The notes beneath the pieces are model-generated. The model was not told the origin of the DNA. It ran no database searches and was given only the letters and a program-made list of their open reading frames with translations. Shown one piece after another: positions 58,435-64,000 of a stretch of 64,000 nt of DNA. The position numbers and the translations under genes were made by a program. Position 1 is the stretch's first letter. Each line of letters starts with the position of its first letter. Origin of the DNA: Pseudomonas synxantha (GTDB lineage: Bacteria; Pseudomonadota; Gammaproteobacteria; Pseudomonadales; Pseudomonadaceae); NCBI RefSeq assembly GCF_900105675.1, contig NZ_LT629786.1, positions 2,728,001 to 2,792,000 on the forward strand, in the 5' to 3' direction.

Positions 58435-59393
58435 GCCGTCGGTTCGCGGTCGGCCAGTTCTTCGAGCAGGTCGGCCGAGGGCACGAAGAACAAGCCACCG
58501 GTCACTGCCGTACTGAAGTCGAGCAAGCGGTCATAGTTGCCGACCGGGCGGCCGACGAACATGTTTTCCAGCATCTGCTCCAGCGGCTGCGGCGAGCGCG
58601 CGTAGCCGATGAAGTAGGTGCCGAACTCGCCGGCGCCAGGACGGCCGAAGGGCATGTTATCGCGCAGGATCTTCACTTCCTCACCGTTCTCGTCCGTGAT
58701 GACGGTCAAGGCGCTGTGGGAGTTGCTCGGCTTGGCTTCTTCGTCCAGTTCGATATCCGCCAGCTTGGTGCGCCCGATCACCTTCTCCTGGGCTTCTACC
58801 GTCAAGCTATTCCAGGCGTTCATGTTGTGCAGGTATTTCTGCACCAGCACGTAGCTGCCACCCTCGAATTGTGGGTCTTCGTCACCGACCAGGGTAAATC
58901 TTTCGGCCTTGCGCCCTACCGGGTTTTCGGTGCCGTCGACAAAACCGATGATGCTGCGCATATCGAAATAACGGAAACCCTGGACCTCATCCACCACCTT
59001 GACGCTCTCGCCCAAGGCCGCCATCAGTTGGGTCGCCAGCTCGAAACACAGGTCCATCTGCTCGGCACGGATATGCAGCAGTATATCGCCGGGCGTCGAC
59101 ACCGCCTTGCGCCCTTCTACACCGAATTCGCGGAACGGATGCAGCGAAGCCGGGCGCGGGGCGCCGAACAGCCGGTCCCACGCATCCGAGCCAAAGCCGC
59201 AGACGCAGGTCAGGTTGCCCGACGGCACGCGCTTGCCCACAGAACGCACAAGACCCGCGATGTCGGCACACCAGCCACGCACGTGTTCAACCGCATCAGG
59301 GGCCAGGGTAGCGACCATGAAAATCGCGCTGCTGGTGATCGGGTGGCACACGGACTGCGGTTCGAGAGGCGGCTGAACAGGGCAGGTTTTCAT
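58431..59393 (-). CDS. Dye-decolourising (DyP-type) haem peroxidase
   Basis: 320 residues: ferredoxin-like fold with the DyP hallmark GFVDGTENPVGRKAERF (catalytic Asp in GxxDG), proximal haem His in AKPSNSHSALTVI and distal Arg in DNMPFGRPGAGEFGTYFIGY. It oxidises phenols, dyes or lignin-like substrates with H2O2. No signal peptide or Tat motif is seen, so it is cytoplasmic (class B-like by length). No encapsulin gene is adjacent. Converges with uppP. Confidence 0.93.
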   Translation of the reverse strand: MKTCPVQPPLEPQSVCHPITSSAIFMVATLAPDAVEHVRGWCADIAGLVRSVGKRVPSGNLTCVCGFGSDAWDRLFGAPRPASLHPFREFGVEGRKAVSTPGDILLHIRAEQMDLCFELATQLMAALGESVKVVDEVQGFRYFDMRSIIGFVDGTENPVGRKAERFTLVGDEDPQFEGGSYVLVQKYLHNMNAWNSLTVEAQEKVIGRTKLADIELDEEAKPSNSHSALTVITDENGEEVKILRDNMPFGRPGAGEFGTYFIGYARSPQPLEQMLENMFVGRPVGNYDRLLDFSTAVTGGLFFVPSADLLEELADREPTA

Positions 59394-59443
59394 CAGGCAG
59401 ATCCATAGGCTAAGGTCGGTTTGAACCGACGCAGGTTAGCAGA

Positions 59444-60262
59444 TCAGCCGTGACAACTGGCCCACACCTGGCGAATCAGCGCTTTCATCTTGAGCGCCTC
59501 GGCCCAGCGATCAGTGAGTTCCCGACCCTTTGCATCGGTGATCGCATAGGGTGGCGGGCCCAGTTCGCAGGTGAAGGCCAGGCTCTGGGGCGTGTCGACG
59601 CGGGTCAGCCAGTCGTCGATCCCATAGCGCCACCAGCTGGTAAAGCGCTCGACCCACGGCCGATGCTGGGGAAAGTCCAGGCCGACCTGCACCTGTTCGC
59701 TGCTGGCAATGCGGCCATGAAAGCCCCAGCTATGGCGCAGGATCGTGCGTATGTGCTCGTCATCTTCCAAGGCACCGGGTTCTGGCAACTCGCGGCCGAC
59801 GACGTAGTGGGACAGGTCCGCGAGCAGTTTCAGGTCGGGCATCTGCGCCAGCAGGTCGAGGGTGAACAACAGGTCGTTGGTCAGTCGATAACGGTGGGTT
59901 TCCAGCAGGATCGGGAAGTCCACCTGTTCGGCCAGGCGTTGCCAGCCTTCGATCAGCCTGGCCGCCTCGGCCTGGGTACGCGGGCGCACGTCGGCTTGCA
60001 GGGTGAGGTGGTGGCAACCATAGCGGCTGATCACCTCCAGTGCAGCGGCCAGGTCGTCCACCGATTGCGGGAACAGCTGGCCTTCGATCTGCAAGCCCCT
60101 GGCCGTGGCGGCAGCGTGCAGGCGCGGGACGGCGGCGGGCGTCCAGTAATGGTCAGTGATGCCGTCGAAACCGGCGGCGGCGATGCGGTCCAGCTGCGTG
60201 TCGAGGCTGCCAGGCTCGGTTTGCATGGCCCACATCGATTGGAATACCAGAAATTGACGCAT
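59444..60262 (-). CDS. Sugar phosphate isomerase/epimerase-family TIM-barrel protein (MocC-like position)
   Basis: 272 residues of the xylose-isomerase-like AP-endonuclease 2 fold: LDTQLDRIAAAGFDGITDHY, YGCHHLTLQADVRPRTQAEA, metal-binding LLETHRYRLTNDLLFTLDLL, LKLLADLSHYVVGRELPEPG and GFHGRIASSEQVQVGLDFPQ. Such proteins isomerise or epimerise sugars and inositols. It lies 1 bp after the flavoprotein gene of the MocDEF-like set, and mocC of the rhizopine cluster encodes the same fold, so it probably acts on the released polyol. The start ATG at 60262 follows a ribosome-binding region GAGGCTG. Confidence 0.85.
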   Translation of the reverse strand: MRQFLVFQSMWAMQTEPGSLDTQLDRIAAAGFDGITDHYWTPAAVPRLHAAATARGLQIEGQLFPQSVDDLAAALEVISRYGCHHLTLQADVRPRTQAEAARLIEGWQRLAEQVDFPILLETHRYRLTNDLLFTLDLLAQMPDLKLLADLSHYVVGRELPEPGALEDDEHIRTILRHSWGFHGRIASSEQVQVGLDFPQHRPWVERFTSWWRYGIDDWLTRVDTPQSLAFTCELGPPPYAITDAKGRELTDRWAEALKMKALIRQVWASCHG

Positions 60263-60263
60263 A

Positions 60264-61463
60264 TCAGCCTCGCAACAGTGGTTTGAGGGACACATCGGCA
60301 TCTGCCAGGCTGCCCGGGTTGAGCACAGTGCCCGCGGCAATCAGGCGTTCGCACAGCTTGATGTCCCTGGCCGCACCGTTGCCCGGTGCCCAGCCGCAGG
60401 CACCTTGCAACCGGGCATCGTCGTCGAGGTAAAACAGCAGCAGGCCAGCGCCAGGCAACGCACGGCTGACCGTGCGTGCAGTCATTACCCCGACAGTCTG
60501 CAAACCCCAGTCGTATTGGTCGGACCAGAAACCGGGGAGCGTCTCGAATGGCAGTGCTCGCCCCAGCAGGTTCAACGCGGCGTGCCGCCCCTGGGCCTCG
60601 GCGTTGCGCCAGGTTTCCTGGCGCTGATAGATGCCAGCGAGGCGAAACTCGCAGACATCCCCCGCTGCATAGATATCCGATGCACTGGTGCGCAATTGCG
60701 CGTCGACACGAACGCCCTGCCCGACTTCCAGCCCTGCCGCCGCCGCCAGCTCGATATTGGGTTGCATGCCAATGCCGGCCACCACCAGGTCACAGGGCAG
60801 CCGTTGCCCATCGACCAGTTGTACGGCGTCGGCGTGGATGCATTCGAGGGCGACGTTCAAACGTACGTCCACACCTTGCTCACGATGCAGCGCCAGCAGC
60901 GCCGCACTGATCGGCGCCGGCAACACCCGGCTCGCCAAGCGTGGCCCGGCTTCAAGCAGCGTGACCTCACACCCCAGCCCCCGTGCGGTCGCCGCCACCT
61001 CCAGGCCAATAAAACCACCGCCGACCACGACCAGGCGGATGCCGGGACGTAACCTTTTACGCAGGGCCACGGCTTCATCGTGGGTACGCAGGTAAAGCAC
61101 AGGGGCCTGCGCCTCGGGCAAGCGTCGCGCCCGGCCACCGGTAGCCAGCAACAAGCCGGTATAGGTCAACCATTGGCCGTCGGCCAGTTGCAGCCGGTGT
61201 TGCTGCGGGTCCAGGCGGCTCACCGGTTTGCCGGCGATATGCTCGATGCCCAGCACTGCCAGTCGTGCGCTGTCGCACAGGCTGCAGCCCGCCAGGTCCG
61301 TCGAGCCTTGCAGCACAGCTTTGGACAGCGGTGGCCGTTCATAGGGCAAGTGCGCTTCATCACCGATCAGGATCAGGCTCCCGGTGTAGCCTTCTTCGCG
61401 CAAGGTCAGTGCCGCACGGCCACCGGCGTGACCGGCGCCAACGATGATCAGGGCTTGGCTCAT
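60264..61463 (-). CDS. FAD-dependent ferredoxin reductase (MocF-like)
   Basis: About 399 residues of the Rieske-oxygenase reductase family: FAD motif IIVGAGHAGGRAALTLREEG, LPYERPPLSKAVLQG, NAD motif RLVVVGGGFIGLEVAATARG, and IYAAGDVCEFRLAGIYQRQE plus the ETWRNAEAQGRHAA block of putidaredoxin-type reductases. It passes electrons from NADH to the Rieske ferredoxin encoded just upstream (ATGA overlap), which feeds the diiron oxygenase. The set is homologous in kind and order to MocF, MocE and MocD of rhizopine catabolism. Confidence 0.9.
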   Translation of the reverse strand: MSQALIIVGAGHAGGRAALTLREEGYTGSLILIGDEAHLPYERPPLSKAVLQGSTDLAGCSLCDSARLAVLGIEHIAGKPVSRLDPQQHRLQLADGQWLTYTGLLLATGGRARRLPEAQAPVLYLRTHDEAVALRKRLRPGIRLVVVGGGFIGLEVAATARGLGCEVTLLEAGPRLASRVLPAPISAALLALHREQGVDVRLNVALECIHADAVQLVDGQRLPCDLVVAGIGMQPNIELAAAAGLEVGQGVRVDAQLRTSASDIYAAGDVCEFRLAGIYQRQETWRNAEAQGRHAALNLLGRALPFETLPGFWSDQYDWGLQTVGVMTARTVSRALPGAGLLLFYLDDDARLQGACGWAPGNGAARDIKLCERLIAAGTVLNPGSLADADVSLKPLLRG

Positions 61464-61786
61464 CTTTCGGCCGTGACGGCGAGCAATACCCGCCCCGCTT
61501 CGACCCGCACCGGGTAGGTCTTGAGGTTGACGCACACCGGCGCGCCCAGGGCTTCGCCGGAACGGTAATCGAAGCGTCCGTTGTGCTTGGGGCATTCAAT
61601 CACGTGGTCCATCACCAAACCGTCCGCCAGGTGGATTTTCTCGTGGGTGCACAGGCCGGCGGTGGCGAAGAACTCATCCTCGGCAGAGCGGAACACCGCG
61701 TAGGTGTGCGCGCCGTGGTCGAAGCGCAATACGTCTTCGGGGTCTATTTCGCCCACGGCGCAGACGTCGATCCATTGATCGTTCAT
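61460..61786 (-). CDS. Rieske [2Fe-2S] ferredoxin (MocE-like)
   Basis: 108 residues with the two Rieske ligand pairs: Cys/His in ATAGLCTHEKIHLADGLV (CTH) and Cys/His in HVIECPKHNGRFDYRSGEAL (CPKH). YAVFRSAEDEFFATAG matches the small Rieske ferredoxins of oxygenase systems. It shuttles electrons from the coupled flavoprotein to the membrane oxygenase encoded upstream. Coupled to the reductase gene by a 4-bp overlap. Similarity to MocE-type ferredoxins is from memory of the family. Confidence 0.93.
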   Translation of the reverse strand: MNDQWIDVCAVGEIDPEDVLRFDHGAHTYAVFRSAEDEFFATAGLCTHEKIHLADGLVMDHVIECPKHNGRFDYRSGEALGAPVCVNLKTYPVRVEAGRVLLAVTAER

Positions 61787-61816
61787 GGCATTGTTCTCTT
61801 GTTCGGGGGATGAGGA

Positions 61817-62908
61817 TCAGCCAGCAGAGACTTCTGCGTGCAGAGCGGCAGTGGCGGATTGCGCTTTTGGGCGAATCGGGCGCTGGACGAAATAGCTCGG
61901 GTCGCTGCGCTGTTTGCGGATCGTCGCGATGATTTCCCTGTAGGCCTCGAATAGATTGGCGTACGGCGGCGGGCAGTCGCTGCGGATCTCTGCATGCAGT
62001 TGTTCGAGTGCGTGGTAAGGCACCATCGGGTACATGTGGTGTTCGAGGTGGTAGTTCATGTTCATGTAGATGAAGCGCAGCACGCGGTTCATGTAGATGG
62101 TGCGGCAGTTGCTGCGGTGGTCGAGCACATCCTCGGCCAGGCCCACATGCTGGCTGAGGCCGAACAGATAGCCGAGCCAGGCGCCATAGAGACTGGGCAA
62201 GCCCACCAGCATCAGCGGTAGCCAGCTGTGCAGGTACAACGCGGTGCCGATGATCAGCGCATAAATCCCAATCCATATACGTGCGGCACGGAACACCTTG
62301 GGCCACTCGGTTTCGGGGATGAAGACCTGCTCCTGGGCACTCATCCGGCCCACCGCATGGCGAGCCACGCCGCTGAAGGTCTTCCAGGCCAGGGGCAGGT
62401 TGAACAGGCTGAGGGCCATCACCCACAGGCTCGGCGGGCGCGGCTCAACGATCTCCGGGTCGCGGCCGACGACAATGGTGTCGGTGTGATGACGGGCATG
62501 GCTCCAGCGCCAGACGTGGGGTTCGAACAGGCACATGAAGCACGCGACCTGGTACAGCCCGTCGTTCATCCAGCGGGTCTTGAACGCGGTGCCGTGGCCG
62601 GTTTCATGCCAGCGCGGGTTGGACGCGGTGCCATAGAGCACACCATAGGCCAGGAAGAACGGTACGCAGGCCCAGGAGCCCCAGAACCAATAACCACCAA
62701 AGCCTGTGACCAACAGCGTCGAGACCCAGATAGCGGTGTCGAGCAAGGCCGGGCCGTCGCGGCGCTGCATCAGTTCTTTCATACGTTTGCGCGAGATAGG
62801 CGACTGGTACCAGCTGGCCGAGACCAGACCCTTTTCGGCGGCGCGGGCCGCTTCAGGGCCAGTGAGGCTGTAGTCGCGCCGGGCGCGGTAAGCGGTGTGT
62901 TCAGGCAT
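61817..62908 (-). CDS. Membrane diiron oxygenase of the fatty-acid-desaturase family (MocD-like)
   Basis: 363 residues with four hydrophobic segments and the three His boxes of membrane diiron enzymes: RWHETGHGTAFK (HxxxH), HARHHTDT (HxxHH) and HLEHHMYP (HxxHH). It is of the alkane hydroxylase/desaturase type rather than a bona fide acyl desaturase. With its Rieske ferredoxin and FAD reductase it forms a three-part monooxygenase. In Rhizobium the equivalent MocD/E/F set removes the O-methyl group of 3-O-methyl-scyllo-inosamine. By analogy it may O-demethylate a methoxy-inositol or related compound. Preferred start MPEHTAYRARRDYS. Confidence 0.87.
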   Translation of the reverse strand: MPEHTAYRARRDYSLTGPEAARAAEKGLVSASWYQSPISRKRMKELMQRRDGPALLDTAIWVSTLLVTGFGGYWFWGSWACVPFFLAYGVLYGTASNPRWHETGHGTAFKTRWMNDGLYQVACFMCLFEPHVWRWSHARHHTDTIVVGRDPEIVEPRPPSLWVMALSLFNLPLAWKTFSGVARHAVGRMSAQEQVFIPETEWPKVFRAARIWIGIYALIIGTALYLHSWLPLMLVGLPSLYGAWLGYLFGLSQHVGLAEDVLDHRSNCRTIYMNRVLRFIYMNMNYHLEHHMYPMVPYHALEQLHAEIRSDCPPPYANLFEAYREIIATIRKQRSDPSYFVQRPIRPKAQSATAALHAEVSAG

Positions 62909-63002
62909 TGTTATTGTTCTCCGCAAGCGTGGGGTTTCAGGTGCTTTGCGGAACCAACCATAGAGCGCAGCCAAATCGCCCTCAAGGCCTTGAATCCATT
63001 CC

Positions 63003-63040
63003 CTATCAAGCTATCATCCAGGCCCAGCGGGGCTTGATAG
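63003..63040. promoter_or_regulatory. Inverted repeat between the moc-like operon and the LacI gene
   Basis: CTATCAAGC (63003-63011) and GCTTGATAG (63032-63040) form a perfect 9-bp inverted repeat with 20 bp between. CTTGA/TCAAG recurs just beyond it (63033-63037 and 63048-63052). It lies between starts at 62908 and 63072, as expected of a LacI operator region. Confidence 0.5.
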
Positions 63041-63071
63041 TTTTCTGTCAAGACGCTCAAGGGGCCTGCCA

Positions 63072-64000
63072 ATGCACAACCATAAACGCCCAACCATCGC
63101 CACCGTCGCCGCCCACGCGGGGCTCAGCGTGGCCACCGTCGACCGGGTATTGAACGCCCGCGCCCCGGTCAACCCGGGCACGGCCGAACAAGTGTTCCAG
63201 GCCGCCGAAGCCGTGGGCTACTTCGCCGCGCGACTGATCGGCCAGCGCATTCGCGAACGCCGGCCCACCTACCGTTTCGGCGTGCTGTTGCTGGGCACCG
63301 CCCAGGCCTTCTATGCCAACCTCGCCCAGTCCATCAGCGATGCCGCGCAGCATCACGCCACCGCCAACCTGAGCTGCCAGTTCGACTACATCAACGACCG
63401 TTCACCGAATGCCATCGTGGCGCAGATCGAGCAGTTGGCGGTGCAGTGCGACGCCCTGGCGGTGGTCAGCTTCGCCCATCCGCTGATCAACGCCTGCCTG
63501 GCGCAGATTCGTGACGCCGGCGTACCAGTGGTTGCGCTGCTGTCGGATATCCATGAACAGGCCGTCGAACCCTATGTGGGCCAGGACAACCACGTGGTCG
63601 GGCGCACCATGGGCTGGCTGCTGGCACACACCTGCGGCGCACGCAAAGGCAGCGTTGGCATTTTGCTCGGCGGCCATCGTTTTCTCGGGCACCAGGCACG
63701 GGTCAAAGGCCTGCACAGCTACCTCGCAGAACACGCGCCGGGCCTCAAGCCGTTGGAGCCGCTGATCAACCTGGACAACTGCGACATCACCGAGGAAGCC
63801 ACCCTCGACCTGCTCGCCCGCCACACCGACCTGCGCGGCCTGTGTGTCGTGGGCGGCGGTGGTGATGGCGTGATCAACGCCCTGGCGCAACTGCCCAAGC
63901 GCCCGGCGCTGTGTTGCATTCTGCAGGAGTCGACCGAGCTGTCGCGCCAGGCGTTGAGCCGCGGCTTGATCGATGTAGTGATGGACTCGCAGCCACGGCA
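63072..64000 (+). CDS. LacI-family transcriptional regulator (3' end beyond window)
   Basis: Visible 309 codons. The N-terminal LacI HTH is RPTIATVAAHAGLSVATVDR followed by VLNARAPVNPGTAEQVFQAA. The hinge/helix region VGYFAARLIGQRI leads to a periplasmic-binding-like effector domain (CDALAVVSFAHPLINACLAQ, GRTMGWLLAHTCGARKGSVG). TVDRVLN replaces the usual TVSRVLN, as in the sugar/inositol-type subgroup. It is divergent from the MocDEF-like operon and probably represses it, responding to an inositol-like ligand. Truncated by the window end. Confidence 0.9.
   Translation, partial: MHNHKRPTIATVAAHAGLSVATVDRVLNARAPVNPGTAEQVFQAAEAVGYFAARLIGQRIRERRPTYRFGVLLLGTAQAFYANLAQSISDAAQHHATANLSCQFDYINDRSPNAIVAQIEQLAVQCDALAVVSFAHPLINACLAQIRDAGVPVVALLSDIHEQAVEPYVGQDNHVVGRTMGWLLAHTCGARKGSVGILLGGHRFLGHQARVKGLHSYLAEHAPGLKPLEPLINLDNCDITEEATLDLLARHTDLRGLCVVGGGGDGVINALAQLPKRPALCCILQESTELSRQALSRGLIDVVMDSQPR

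Noticed and set aside
57462..59408. Plus-strand frame of about 650 codons across uppP and the DyP gene
   Set aside because: It runs out of frame with uppP and antisense to the peroxidase. Both real genes carry catalytic motifs in their own frames.
61817..62908. True fatty acid desaturase
   Set aside because: The three His boxes fit, but the coupled Rieske ferredoxin and flavoprotein reductase genes indicate a dedicated three-component monooxygenase.

Overview
This is a high-G+C chromosomal window from a fluorescent pseudomonad, most likely the Pseudomonas fluorescens group. The evidence is a siderophore peptide synthetase with the N-terminus typical of Pseudomonas pyoverdine enzymes, REP/REPIN sequences of the GTGGGAGGGGGCTTGC type between genes, and typical Pseudomonas loci (nrtR-pncA-pncB-nadE, cobF, a Pseudomonas-type metallothionein, mannitol/sorbitol-type genes). 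I saw no rRNA, tRNA, CRISPR array, prophage or full-length transposase. The species is inference.

Layout. 0-10.7 kb (minus): the start of one NRPS gene, translationally coupled to a complete two-module NRPS that ends in an interface-type condensation domain and an Fe(II)/2-oxoglutarate hydroxylase, probably for the beta-hydroxy-Asp of a pyoverdine-type peptide. 10.8-15.3 kb: hicAB, a divergent TetR/MFS pair sharing two operator palindromes, a MATE pump and a DUF2239 gene. 15.4-19 kb: NAD salvage (pncA-pncB-nadE) with the divergent repressor nrtR and its operator. 19-22.3 kb: a MtlE-like sugar-binding protein plus a polyol dehydrogenase, without permease or ATPase genes, opposite a MtlR-like activator. 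22.4-24.4 kb: nucleoside uptake and cleavage (Tsx, NUP). 24.4-28.9 kb: oxidoreductase/XapX/AraC, a 56-residue metallothionein, paired half-size DMT transporters and a LysR gene.

29-36.2 kb: a PIN-type toxin-antitoxin pair, mntH, an alpha/beta-hydrolase fused to a YaaW-like domain, an XRE antitoxin whose toxin and an upstream autotransporter are reduced to relics, a CPA2 antiporter and a small periplasmic protein. 36.3-43.3 kb: esterase, cobF, a CobC-like phosphatase, and an MFS/acyl-CoA ligase/thiolase operon facing a PAS-LuxR regulator. 43.3-43.9 kb: a 457-bp structured repeat with terminal inverted repeats inserted in a REPIN. A second copy of its core lies at 56.4-56.8 kb. 43.9-52 kb: alcohol dehydrogenase, a secreted tandem VOC protein coupled to an outer-membrane channel, a chloroperoxidase-type hydrolase, DoxX, and LysR opposite MFS plus quinone oxidoreductase. 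52-56.3 kb: a CopG/ParE pair, a NemR-like operon (TetR, DJ-1/Hsp31, Old Yellow Enzyme) for electrophile detoxification, and a GlxA-type regulator. 56.8-64 kb: GNAT, uppP, a DyP peroxidase, and a four-gene cluster resembling mocD-mocE-mocF plus a MocC-like isomerase (rhizopine / O-methyl-inositol-type catabolism) opposite a LacI regulator cut by the window end.

Most catabolic or stress operons here face a local regulator across a short intergenic region holding a clear dyad (12.7, 18.2, 21.2, 42.7, 49.7, 52.6, 55.2 and 63.0 kb), which makes the regulatory layout unusually readable. The most unusual items are the 457-bp element, the hydrolase-YaaW fusion, the composite relic next to the XRE antitoxin, the interface/hydroxylase NRPS and the moc-like cluster.
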